A DNA stretch of 64,000 nucleotides from Anagrus nilaparvatae (Eukaryota > Arthropoda > Insecta > Hymenoptera > Mymaridae). Made by a program: the position numbers and the translations under genes. The stretch spans positions 9,426,501 to 9,490,500 of the forward strand of contig JAKSXM010000007.1 in NCBI GenBank assembly GCA_022575985.1. The letters run 5' to 3'. Positions within the stretch are counted from its first letter, which is position 1, and each line of letters begins with the position of its first letter. Below, piece by piece: positions 36,107-47,827 of the stretch. A model generated the notes under the pieces. That model saw only the letters and a list, made by a program, of their open reading frames with translations. It had not been told where the DNA came from and did no database searches.

Positions 36107-36189
36107 TCTACACCAGCACATAAATGTCTTTTATGATAATCATGTCTGCTAGACATTTTTTAATGCTAGGCATTATGTGCTGGTGTAGA
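36107..36189. mobile_element. 83-bp snapback MITE
   Basis: TCTACACCAGCACATAA at 36107-36123 is paired perfectly with TTATGTGCTGGTGTAGA at 36173-36189; the pairing extends weakly into the loop (TCTGCTAGACATT / AATGCTAGGCATT). Flanking GCCCG and GGGCC suggest the true ends lie a few bases further out. Confidence 0.65.
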
Positions 36190-36486
36190 AAGGGCCTGAT
36201 AGGTTTTTTTTATTTTCAATTTATTTTTAATTATTTATGACATTTCGACTTATTCTATAATCCCAGTTAACCATGAATCAATTAATATTTTTTAGTCTTT
36301 TTCAATAAACATCCTAGAATTAAAAATAATCCGCTTGTAGCTAGGGGAATTTTTTTATCTCGTCAAACAATTGCAAAATACTTGAAACATATAAAGAAAA
36401 TTTTAAAAAAATTTTTTATATATCTAGGGAAAAAAAGCTTATTTTCTTCCCTAGGGAGACGGCTTTTTTGCCCATTATATGTAAAT

Positions 36487-36700
36487 AGTACATTTTTAAC
36501 CAAGGGAGCAAAAAAAAAAGAATGGCCCAGATCGCACGTTAATTAGCATCCGAGGCGAAGCCGAGGATGGTAAACTGCGATCTGGGGTATTTTTTTTTTA
36601 TTCCCATGGACAAAACGAAATTTTTCTTTCTCAGTGGGGTGAAAACGCGTTTTTTTCGATTTCGTTGCGGGGCGAAAAAAGTGTTTTCGGCCCGCTAGGA
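36487..36700. repeat. GATCGCA-core dispersed palindrome family, longest copy
   Basis: AGTACATTTTTAACCAAGGG opens the copy; AAAGAATGGCCCAGATCGCA pairs with TGCGATCTGGGG around CCGAGGCGAAGCCGAGGATG; a tail with AAAACGCGTTTTTTTCGAT and GGGGCGAAAAAAGTGTTTTC closes it. The same order occurs inverted at 43915-44105 inside CFAP52. Confidence 0.75.
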
Positions 36701-37099
36701 AGAAAACTATATTTTAGAACACGGGAAAAAATATTGGGTTCGACTTTTGCATGGTGTCTGCACTCGCTCGCTACGCTTGCTCGTGCATACAACTGATAGA
36801 GGTATATGAGAAATTCTTAGTGAAACTAAACTGCCAATGGCAGCTGTTTTACGATTTTAAAATTGTTGCTTTGGGCTAATTTTTCTATTTTAATTTTTCT
36901 GGGCTCTACATAGCGCTAAAAAATAATTTTCAACTTCAAGGGGTGCGTAAAATTTCCCGTTGAATCCGAATATGCCATTAGTTATTCAGAAAACCCTGAA
37001 AATCAGAAAAAGTAAAAGGAAAGTAGACCAAGATTATCTTTTTTTTAATTTTTCTAAACATTTTAAATGGGAACTTAGTTATAAAATAAAATTATATCG

Positions 37100-38250
37100 T
37101 CTGGTTTAGAAAATACTCCATTCAATTTGCGGGTTTGAGTGTATAATTCCTGGCGACCACCAGAATTGGTCTATTCTAGGTTTTTTAGGTCGCTGAAACC
37201 AAATTTTGAAAAATCGCCCATTGGGAATGAACGCATCATCTTTAAATTAGCAAAAAACACCCCTATAAAGAAGTTTTTCTACTATATTCATACTATTAGC
37301 ATTAATTTTCCCATAGTACATATTTTTTGGTCACTAAATTCATATTTCAGGTCATTAAATTAGCTAAACCACCCTGAAAAGGGTATTTTAGATAAATTCT
37401 TACTTTGAGCCTTAATTTTAACAAAATATAGATTTTTAGGGTCGCTAAATCTACATTTCAGGTTATTTTTTATCAAAAATGTGCGTTTTACCCTTACATT
37501 AGCAAAACTAACCACTGAAAGGGTTGTTTTTGCTATAATTTATCTCTATTAGTCTTAAATTTTAAATATATGAATTAGGGGGTGTTTTTTCTAATTTAAG
37601 GGTAAAACGCGCAAATTCGATACAAAATGACCTAAATTTTGGATTCAGCGACCCAAAAAACCTATACGATAACAAAATTAAGTATTATAGTAAGAATATT
37701 ACTCCAGCCAAATCACGGTTTAGGGTTTATTTTCACTGGCCAACATGAGATTTGCTCTATACTCTATGTTTTTTGGGTCGCTGATCACGAAAATTGTCTT
37801 TTCCGGGAGATATTGGGTCCGAGACAATCGACCCGAATTTTCGGATGGGAGGGGGTAAAATTTTCCTATTATGTCCATGCTAAATCCCCTTCCCAAATTC
37901 GGGTCGATTGTCTCGGACCCATTTTCGAAACACCCTTAAATTTGCAAAAATTAACCCCAAAAAGGGTTTTTTTTATATATTAGCAAACTGAGTTTCTAGA
38001 TTTAGCCAAGAATTGAACCCTTTCAGGGTGATTTTTGCTAATTCAAGGGTGAATAGCGCATTTTTTATAAAAAATGACCTGAATTTAGATTCAGAAACCC
38101 AAAAATCCGAGTAAGCAAACCTATACTATGGTAAAATTAAGGCTCATAGTAAGAATATATTTTACTAATTTAAGGGTGATGCGCTCATTTCCCATGAGCG
38201 ATTTTCCGAAATTCGGATCCCTAAAGCGACCCAAAAAACCTTTACCAGAC
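37100..38250. repeat. Block of diverged direct and inverted repeats
   Basis: Repeats built from GGGTCGCTAAATC, TTTCAGGTCATT, GCGTTTTACCCTTA.ATTAGCA and AACACCCCT words in both directions. The 114-codon frame at 37639-37983 lies entirely within this block and is not a gene. Confidence 0.6.
37815..37920. repeat. Perfect 26-bp stem hairpin
   Basis: GGGTCCGAGACAATCGACCC (continuing GAATTT) at 37815-37840 is exactly inverted at 37895-37920, with a 54-base loop containing G- and C-runs that could pair further. It sits in the block of repeats at 37100-38250. Confidence 0.8.
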
Positions 38251-38454
38251 CAAATCTGGTGATGGCCAGAAGTTATGCAAATAACCCCCTACCCCCCTAC
38301 CTGTAAATTGACTGAAGTAAAAGGCCTGATACTACAAGATGAATATAAAATAGGTAGTTTTCTTTTCTAGCAAGCTGAAAGACTTGTTTTTTCACCTTAA
38401 CAAAGAAAAATTGAAAATCCCTTGGCTATACAAAAAGAATTCCCCATTTTCATT

Positions 38455-38520
38455 TCAAAGGTAACTTTCGTGTGATTTGGACCATTCGCAATTTTTCTAT
38501 CATAAATGATAAGGATGTTA
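38455..38520. repeat. GATCGCA-core family fragment
   Basis: CGTGTGATTTGGACCATTCG matches the half-palindrome seen at 19338-19358. Decayed. Confidence 0.4.
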
Positions 38521-39722
38521 TTCACAGGAACGGTATACATATACTTTCCTATATACTTATTTCCAAAAAGGAAAAAAACCTATTTTGCACTTATTTTCTT
38601 TTAAAAAGTTATAATATTTTTTGAAAGTCCAATTAAACTGCGCATTTATTGGTAAGTTAACAAAAAATTTTTTTGATTTTATGTGTTAAAAATATCAAAA
38701 CCTTCCGCTGTCCTATTGCTTAACTATAACTTTTAGTATTAGGGTGAATTTAGATAGGCTTCTTATCTTATTATTTTTACTTTTGTAACAGTATACCATT
38801 CAAAATTTTAGGTATTTGGACCTTAATAAACATAAAAATACAAAAAAAAATTTTTTTAAAATAATATTATGTGTTGTGTCATAAGTGTTAGTAAAATATA
38901 CAGTTTCTGTGAAAAGCACTCATATATAAATTTAAAATTGAATAATCATTAATTCAAATTTGATTTGTAAATACTTCTAGAAGAACTAACTAAATTTAAT
39001 TGACTATTATAAATTTGATAAATTAGAACTTGTAATTCATGATAATCTCATCAGTATAATTGTTATTTCTTCCGTGAAATTAAAAAAAAAATTTTATACA
39101 CATTGTCTTTTTTCATTGTAACTTAGTAAATTAGTAATGTAATTACAAAATAGAAAACAGCATGATGTATTTTTTTCAATCAAAAATTGTCTCAAATTGG
39201 CGAAGTTTCTGTTAATCTTATATCGATTTTTATAAGTTGCATTTTTCCAATTTTCCAAGAGTGGAATCCTTTCAAATTTGTTAGAATTATGCATTGTCAC
39301 TGATTTTTTAAATTTGCTATTCATATAACTTTAAAGTTATAATAGCGAGAAATAAATTAAGCAAGATTACACTAACTACAAAGAATTGTAAAAAAAAAAC
39401 GAAAAATTTAATTTTTGCTAAATTTTTTCACTATTACCTACAAAAATTAAATTTCTAGCAACAATTAATAATGGACTTGATATAAACAATAACTAGTATT
39501 TTTCATAAAATGAATAATCCAACTTTCTTAACTGATATCTTTTTCTGAATTATGAGTAAGAGCAGAAAACAATTGAAATTAAGTAATCAAAATTTTATGA
39601 TGATTTATAAATTATTATATGTATTAAAGAAATGTTAAAAAATAAAATGAATACCTTAATAACATTATTTCTATTTTGTAAAGTAATTATTCTAAAAAAC
39701 TACATTTTTTGCAAAAGCAGTA

Positions 39723-40001
39723 CCAGGGGTCTAATTCTTGGCTTTGCTTTGTATATTTTGACATGGCATTTTACAAAATAAAATTAAATAATTCAAACAT
39801 TTAGAGCTCTAAGTTAAACTAAATAAATTTTATATTTAAAATAAGAAAAATCGTGTAAAGTACAATAAAATTGATAATACTCTTAATTTTTATTATAACC
39901 TATAGTTTATAGTATTTTTTTAATTTTTATTTTGTAAATTGTTTTTATTGTAAAATGTCATGTAAAAATATACAAAAGAACTACAAGAACTAGACCCCAG
40001 G
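39723..40001. mobile_element. MITE of about 280 bp
   Basis: The left end CCAGGGGTCTAATTCTTG and, inverted at the right, CCTGGGGTCTAGTTCTTG match, and the arms continue with TTTGTATATTT..ACATG.CA and TTTTAC. Non-coding. Confidence 0.65.
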
Positions 40002-40508
40002 AATTTGAATCTTGTTTAATTTAATATTATTTAAAAAATTTTTTAAATTATTCAGGTTTTTTTAATTAAATCACTAACAACCCAATTAAAATTTGCTATA
40101 TTGTTTACTTATAAAATTAAATTTTTAAATAAATTTAATTCTTGGAAAATTTTCCAAAAATAATACAAAACAATTATAAAAAATTAAATCAAGCAAATTA
40201 TCTTATTTAAAAAAATATTATTTAAATAATGTAAAATAGCAATAGAAATCTTTTAAATACTAAAATGATAATTAAATTTAAATGATTATAATAATATTTA
40301 TTACAATTCTTGTTCTTTTAATGCATAAATACAAATTTGATAATAATTATACTTTATGCAGTTTAAATTATGTGTCCATAAATTAGAAATTTTTATTACT
40401 AAATAAAAATTAGTCTTAAAAGTATCATTTTTAAAAAAATACCTTATTTTTTTAAGTTTTGATAAAAGAAATATTATTCTTAAAATTCTAGTAAATATAA
40501 AATATTTC

Positions 40509-41551
40509 TTATTTGTCTTTTGCTGCTAATAATAAATTTGGTATTTCCGATTCAGATTTTTCCCATATTTTTTTTATTTTTTCCTTCATTTGTTGATAAT
40601 GCAAAGTCTAAAATTTAAATTATGAATTTTTAAAATCAAGAAAATATGTGATAAGTGAAATTTGTAAATAATTTATCTATTCTTACAATATCACGTGTGT
40701 TATAAGTTGTTATTAAATTAAATAACTCCTGCACAGTGAGTTCTGGTTCTCGCTTATTTAATTTAATGAACGGACAACTCCTTTGATGCTTTTCATGTTC
40801 ACTCCTTCAAAAAATAATATTTTTATAAAAACTTAAATCTACCAATACATTATATTAATACTTATTACAAAAAAAGAATCTGAGAAAAATACTATTTCTT
40901 GATAATTTCAAAGGTTTTATATAATAAAAGAGATTCTCTTGTTGACCATTGTAATAACAAAAAGAGCTGTACACATGCATATAAAAACTTTTTATTTGAT
41001 TAATAATAAACAACAATTTATTACCTTGGGTCATCTTCTGCTTCCCAACCATCAAGCTGTTTCCCGCAAATAAAGCATTCTGCTAGGTCAGGTTCATCTT
41101 TAGTGCCAATACTAAAAAAACCTGCTTCTGCCATTTTTTCAGCATTACAATTATCTTTTTTACTAAAAGGCCAATTCTTAAATGTTGCAAGTCTTTCTTT
41201 CTCCCAAAAATTTGGCTTTAATTGTCTGAAAAATGCATAAAATTTAATTGTATTAACAAACTTTTGGAATGTTCTTAACTATCCTTTGACTAAACAAAAT
41301 TTATACCTAAATTAATTAATTTATTAAATTATTAATGAATTTAGGTATAAATTAATTAATTGATTAAGCTTACTTATTTATTCCACTTTTTGTATATGTT
41401 TACTAGCTTTATGCCAAAGAACCATAAAAATAAAACAACTTTCAAACAAATTAAAATATTAAAAAATATATTTTACTTACTCAATCACTTTTAATAGATC
41501 TGCACATTCTGGTGTCATTCCATTTAAAGATTTAACATTTTTGGATGGCAT
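40509..41551 (-). CDS. BIRC5: Survivin / BIR-domain inhibitor-of-apoptosis family protein
   Basis: Four minus-strand exons: 41551-41481, 41225-41025, 40801-40687 and 40607-40509, with GT-AG junctions and matching phases, give a 161-residue protein (stop TAA at 40509-40511). One BIR domain fills about residues 27-107: NFWEKERLATFKNWPFSK, AEAGFFSIG, and the zinc site C-x2-C-x16-H-x6-C in CFICGKQLDGW...HEKHQRSC with exact spacing. A charged helix (QQMKEKIKKIWEKSESE) follows, as in survivin; there is no RING or CARD. Survivin is a chromosomal passenger complex subunit working with Aurora B, INCENP and borealin in mitosis; Drosophila deterin is the insect counterpart. The start at 41551 is the only ATG that gives the usual short N-terminus. 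It faces CFAP52 head-to-head across 432 bp. Confidence 0.92.
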
Positions 41552-41983
41552 TTTTTAAAGATTTAATATTTACTTTGCAATTTTTGTAAACACACGAGGA
41601 AAAAATTAAAAATCTGAATCAAAACATTAACTGTCGTTTTGTGTCGATAAGGAAGATTTCCCGCAACAAAAAAAAATTTAACAAATATACTACTTGAGTC
41701 AAAATATCAAAATTTTTTAATTTCAAATCAATAAAAAATTTTATAAATGAATACATTTTTATTGAGCTATTATATTTATATTTAAATTATGAATGAAATG
41801 AACTTTTAAAATGATTAAATTTTTTAAAACTGCAACAAACCTTAAATATCTAAAATTAATAAATAAAAAAAATTGTAATCAGCAATTTCATTGTCATGAC
41901 AGCATGTTTATAAATAAGAAATAAAGTATTTTTTAAAGTTACAGAATCAGGCCGAAAAAAATTGACTTTTTTTTATTATTAAA
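41552..41983. promoter_or_regulatory. Head-to-head interval between survivin and CFAP52
   Basis: 432 bp between the two start codons, AT-rich, so both genes may share a bidirectional promoter. I see no strong TATA box or initiator to assign; GTGTCGATAAGG at about 41641 is the only non-AT-rich block. Confidence 0.4.
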
Positions 41984-44900
41984 ATGGACATTCAAGAATT
42001 GAAATTAACTGGAATAATAGCATTTGATGGTATAAATTTTATTAATAAATATTTTTTTTAAGAGATTCTTTATTTTGAATTCTTTTGCAAGCAATATATC
42101 CTTAAAAATTTAATATTTTAAAAGGAGTGACAAAAAATGGATTGCAATTACATCCTGATCAGCAGCATTTTATTTATCCAATGGGCAACAAAATTACAAT
42201 TAAACATATTGAAACTGGAAAACAATATTTTCTAAGCGGACATACTAATTTAATATCCACAATAAGTGTTTCTCCTTGCGGAAAATATATTGCTTCTGGG
42301 CAGATTAATCATATGGGATTTAAGGTATAAACCTATATGTATTAATATAAAACAAAAATATTTTTGGCATATAAACTATCATTTCAAAATTTACATTAAA
42401 ATTTAAAAAAAAATTGTTTTGGCTGTTCTCTGTGAGTTTTTGAGCAAATTAAAAATGATTACTTCTGATTTTTCTACTATTATAACTTAAATATTGACCC
42501 TAAAATAAAAAACTGTTTTTATTTTTAACTCAAATTTTCTTTAAAATTTTTCTTATCTTGTTTACCATGCATGGTAAAATGTTTTTCCAATTATTTTTTA
42601 GATATTTAAAGTTTAATAAATCTATAAAAAATTTAAATTCGCATAGACTTTATACTTTCTATCGATTTGAATTTTATTTAAATTTTCAATAGCCCATTAG
42701 CGTTCAACCCAGTTGGCACAATTTTTATTTTGAGTTCAATTCGATTCAATATGAATTCCGAAAATGAGAGTATAAATGAGTTCAAAGCGAGTTCAAAATG
42801 AATTAAAAAAAGTTCAGAATGAGCACAAAATAAATACAAATATTAAGAAAATTATTTTGATAATTTAATCTTAATAGCTTAATAATATTTATACCATTAG
42901 CAGGGCCAAATAAACACTTAGGGGGCTGTAGCTCTCGGGGAGAACCGCCCTGATTTGGGGGTTGTTGGGGGGTAAATGAAACAAAATTTTTTTTTAATTT
43001 AACATTTTTTACATGATATTAGACCATATAAAGTGTCGAACAAGTGAGGAACACAAAAAATTTTGCTCGCATCATAGTTTTTTGTTGGTTTCTCTTAATA
43101 ACTCTTTTCTTGGAAATGGATTCATTCTGAACTCATTTTAAATTATTTATGCCAACTGGGCAAACGAAATATTCAAGCCATATTTGAATATTTTTTAATG
43201 TAAAAATCAATATAATTTGGGCTAAAAATATCACCTTGTAGGTAATTGGGTTTGCTCTTTTTGTTTTTTAAGTCCATTTTCTCATAAAACTAATAGCAAA
43301 TGTGATGTCTTCACCAATAAATATGGGATTATAAAATTTATACAGTTTTTAGAAAAATAGAATATTTTTGGCTGAAATTTTCATTCAGTAGGTATTCTCG
43401 CCCGCTATTTCATTTTTAAAAGCTATTTTTACATATACAACGCCTTGAAAATATTATATCATCCCCCAATTATCGGGTATAAATTTATAAAAAAAAAATG
43501 AAATAATTTATAATTTGATTTATAATATTTAATTGTCAAATATTTAATTTGTTTCTCTTTCTGTATATTTTTAGATTATAAATATTTGCATTCCAGTTCC
43601 TCGTGTAAGTCACATGAAAAATGACGAATTTTTGAGTGATTATATAGTAAATAATTAAAAATTTTTTATAAAAAAAAGAGTTTATAAAATTAATTAATAT
43701 AAAAAAAAAAAAATTTTAATTTAATTTTTTTATTTGAAAATTTTGAAATGACCTAATCCAGAAAATCAGAATATATAACCAAGTAAAAATTATTTACTTG
43801 AATTTTTCAAAATTTACATATATTTAAAATCCTATAAGATATACGGTTAAAATTTCGAAAAATAAAAACTAAAGAACCAAATTTTTTATAAAAGTTATTT
43901 CTTTACTAATATGAGTCGAAAACGCTTCTTTCGCCCCGAAAACACGATCGAAAAAAACGCGTTTTCTCCCTACTGAAAAAGAATTAAATGGCATTTTATC
44001 CATGGGAGCAAAAAAGGATTCCCCAGATCGCAGCTTACCATCCTAATCGTGCGATCTGGGCCACATTCTTTTTGTTTTTTGCTTCCTTGGTTAAAAATGT
44101 ACTTTTTTTAAAACGTATTTATGTTAAAATAATGCGTATAGTTTTTTTATTAGATAAAAATACAAATTAGTATACATATTAACTAATTTAAAAATATTTT
44201 AAGCACACTCACGATAATGATTTTGAATTATCATTTAAATGATTATCCGCAATACAAATAAAATTTTTTTTTATTGTAATGTTTAATTATTTGCTCGATT
44301 ATTTGTTATTATACACACGTGCCTTAATTATATTTTCACATTTTAAATACATGAATAAAAATTTGAAAATTATTATTTTTTTTTTCGATTCAAAATTTCA
44401 GGAATGAATTTATTTTGTAAAATCTTAGGTATATTGCTAAAAAATTAAATTTAAAATTTACAACAAATTTTGCCAAAAATATGTTAAATACATAAAAACT
44501 GCGGCATCAAAAATGCAAAATAACTAAAAAAGAGAATAATTTTATTTATTTGTATTTATTTAAACAGACTATAGTAATTATTTGGGATTATTGTGAAAAA
44601 AAAATAAAAGCAAAACATGAAATTCATAAAGTAAGAGTAGAAGCCCTTCGTTTTTCTTGTGACAGCAATTATTTAATAAGTCTCGGAGGAAGAGATGACA
44701 CTAATGTTGTAATTTGGGATGTTGTTAAAAATGATGCAATTTGTGGTAAATTAATTTGAATCTTTTAGCTATAATAACTAAATTTAAAAAAATATAATAT
44801 ATCATTTTTTTTATTGTAATAGGAGCTTTTGCTTCAACGGATATTGCTGGAAATGCATACACGATAACTTCTTCAAATTTGCAAGGAAAATTTTTTTTAA

Positions 44901-47387
44901 CTGCTGGTGATAGAAATATCAAGGCATGGATGATAGAACTGGAAACGAGAAAAGTTCATAAAGTTGATGTAAAAGTTGGAAAATTAAGACGATGTGTAAA
45001 TTGCATTGCCATTGATGAAAAAGATGAAAACGCTTATTGTGGCACCACGTCAGGCGATATTGTTAAAATTAAGTAAATAACTTTTTGTTTTATAAATGTC
45101 GCAGTTATAGTATTTACATTATAATTTTATTTTTAAGGCTTAATTTCGTCAAAGACATAGAAAGTAATGATTCATTGCAAGCTCCAGTAATGATTGGATG
45201 TTACTCAAAAATATCAGCAAATCCAAAAAATCGTAAGCTCGGTTTTGGTGATCTTTATCCTGGAGGTGTTAATAATTTGATTATTCGTCATAATGATTTG
45301 TTGGTTGTTGGTACCGGAAGTGGAATTATTGAGCTTGTCAAAATAATTCCTCATATTAACAAAAATGATAACAAAAATAAACCTCCAAGTACACCGCAAA
45401 TACAAACCGTAAATTTTATTTTTTCTGAAAAAATATTTACCACCTCGACGAATTTTCTAAATACCTCTTTAGGTCTCCGCAAATCTTTTTAAGTCCCCAG
45501 AGATCTCCGCGGAGGTCTAAAACGATCGCGAAATTCAAGAGATATTTAGGAAATCCGTACCCCGGAATACAAAATGTAAATTTCATTTTATTTTTGTTTT
45601 CTTAAATTTTATTATAGATAATGCAAGAAAATGTTCGAAGTGCTGTAACGTCAATGTTTTTATGGAAAGATGAATACATAATTGTTGGTACGATTTTCAG
45701 CGAAATTTATCAAATTAAATTAAAGGATTTTGACATGCGTCTTTTAGTTACATGTCACACTGCAACAATTTATGATGTTACTTTTCCACAGTAAAAATAA
45801 AAATTATTATACATAAAAAAAAATTTTTTTCGATATAGATATAAGAATTAATTATTTTTAGCAACTACTCAGAAATATTTGCGACAGCGAGTAAAAATGA
45901 CATACGTTTATGGAGAATAGAAACTCAAAAAGAACTTTTAAGAATCACAGTTCCAAATTTTGTTTGTAGCAGTTTAATTTTTTCTCATGACGGTCGGATG
46001 CTAATATCTGGTAAAACTTGCGATTAATTATATTAAAAATTAATTATCTATTAATGACTAAGTATTTATTAGAATATAAATTAAATAAAGTTGCGCTGTT
46101 TTTAATAATTTTATAATATAATAATGCAAGATTTTATTTTTTAAGCGTAGCATGGAATGATGGAATTATTCGCGCTTTTACGACGGAAACTGGTCGCTTA
46201 ATTTTTGCAATTTTAAATGCACACTTAAAAGCAGTCTCTGCTGTTGCAATTACAAAAGACGGAAAAAAAATAATTAGTGGTGGTTGTGATGGACACGTAA
46301 ATATCATTGAAAAAATATTAATAGAGTAAATCATCAGACAAATTCTTAATTAATTTTTTAGGTAAGAATTTGGGAAATAACACCAGAAATACAAAAATTA
46401 GTTAATGTTTTGAAAGAACATAGAGGATCGGTAACTTCTTTACACATGAGCCATGATAGTCAGGATGTTATAAGTTCTAGCACTGATGGTACTTGCATTA
46501 TTTGGGACATAAAGTAAATAATATTAATAAAAATTAAAGCAACCATTAAAAAATTTTATTTATTCTACATATTTTATAGTCGTGGTGCTAGAAAACAAAT
46601 TTTTATGGGAAACACAATGTTTATGTCAGCTCGTTTTAGTCCAAATGGTGTTCAGGTTTTAACATGTGGTACAGATCGAAAAATAGCATATTGGGAAATA
46701 TTAGATGGAACTATAATCAGAGACTTAGAAGGTTCCGAAGCTGGAGCACTTAATTGTTTAGATGTAACGTCAGATGGTCAATACTTTATAACAGGTGGTA
46801 ACGATGGTATTGTTAAAGTATGGAATTACGAAGAAGGAGAAGTTACTAATTTTGGAACTGGGCATGCTGCAATTATAACAGCTTGTAAAATTAGCAGTAA
46901 TGGTAAATATATCGTAACAGTTAGTGCTGATGGAGCAATTATGATTTGGGATTTTCCATTTAAAATGAAAGATCAATCTGATGAAGAACAGAAAAAAATA
47001 GAAAAATATAGCCCAAAAAATATAAATACCGATCAAGATCAATTGAATATTGGAAACGAAAATATAAAAAATTTAACTCCAAAAGATCCAGATACTAAAA
47101 GTGTTAAAGCTTTTTATGAAGGTAAATTCTTTTTTAAAATTTTATTTTTAAATAGTACCATAAATTTATGCATAACTTTAGGTAACACGGAAATGGTTAC
47201 TTGCAAATGCGATCCTGTTCATCCATCAGCAACTATTAGCCAATGTAAAAGCAGTGAACCTAAAGATCCGATGATTGAAACTTCTCGAACTAACAAAACA
47301 TCGACTTCAGAACCAAGTAAACTTAATGCTTATAAGTGTAATGAAAAAAATTCAAAACCTACATTAATAAGAAGATCATTAACATAA
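41984..47387 (+). CDS. CFAP52: Cilia- and flagella-associated protein 52 (WD40 repeats)
   Basis: Eleven exons: 41984-42029, 42125-42324, 44568-44745, 44823-45072, 45138-45408, 45618-45790, 45862-46010, 46151-46296, 46362-46513, 46580-47121 and 47182-47387. Phases all agree, giving 770 residues. Family signatures run throughout: SGQINHMGFK, ISLGGRDDTNVVIWDV, ATASKNDIRLWR, RITVPNFVCSS, ISAWNDGIIRAFTTETGRL, SSTDGTCIIWDI, CGTDRKIAYWEILDGTIIR and GGNDGIVKVWNYEEGEV. CFAP52 (WDR16) is a tubulin-associated axonemal protein, so expression in sperm and other ciliated cells is expected. Vertebrate proteins are about 620 residues; the extra length here is a Lys/Ser/Asp-rich C-terminal tail after the last WD repeat. 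At exon 8 the acceptor at 46149-46150 was chosen over 46144-46145 because only it keeps the frame. Confidence 0.95.
43915..44105. repeat. GATCGCA-core palindrome family copy inside CFAP52 intron 2
   Basis: Inverted relative to 36487-36700: CGCCCCGAAAACACGATCG, AAACGCGTTTTCTCCCTACT, CCAGATCGCAGCTTACCATC, CGTGCGATCTGGGCCACATT, and TTGGTTAAAAATGTACTTTT at the end. The host intron (42325-44567) is by far the longest in the gene; the others are roughly 60 to 210 bp. Confidence 0.75.
45435..45560. repeat. Palindrome-centred insertion in CFAP52 intron 5
   Basis: AGATCTCCGCGGAGGTCT at 45501-45518 is a near-perfect palindrome inside a GC-richer block. The sequence at the exon 5 donor (ATACAAACCGTAAATTTTAT, 45401-45420) recurs as ATACAAAATGTAAATTTCAT after the block near 45568. 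This suggests an inserted element with a duplicated flank, or a decoy second donor. Confidence 0.4.
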
Positions 47388-47395
47388 TAATTATA

Positions 47396-47401
47396 AATAA
47401 A
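47396..47401 (+). terminator. AATAAA just after the CFAP52 stop
   Basis: Canonical polyadenylation hexamer nine bases after the stop codon. It would give a very short 3' UTR; use is not proven. Confidence 0.35.
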
Positions 47402-47827
47402 ATATGAAAAATTTTTTTTCTTTAGATTATACTATAATTTTTAACTTAACGACAATATATATTACAAGTTTAATTATTCTATTTTTAAAAATACTTTATC
47501 AAAAACTCTGAATAATTACTCCATAGCTAATGTATTAGTATTTAATGAGTCAAATAAAAGAATAAAAAACGTTTATAACTATTTATGAAACTAAAAAACA
47601 GAAAATATATCATTATTAATGAATTAAATTATTCATTAAAAAATATAAATTTATTAAATTAAAATACTTTTAAAAATATATAACATAAAAAGTATAAAAA
47701 TTACGTAACATATATCTATGGATGATAAACTTTAAATGGTCAAATCTATATTGAAAGTCTTTGTTATTTCAAAATGGCATATTAAAATTTTTGTAAATAC
47801 TCATATCCATAAAGTTCATCTAAAACT

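Noticed and set aside
37639..37983. 114-codon open frame on the plus strand
   Set aside because: It lies wholly in a block of direct and inverted repeats and runs through the 26-bp hairpin; the peptide repeats the palindrome in both senses.
46146..46296. Alternative CFAP52 exon 8 acceptor at 46144-46145
   Set aside because: It puts the exon out of frame with a stop (TAG) at once; the acceptor five bases further on restores the conserved SAWNDG sequence.
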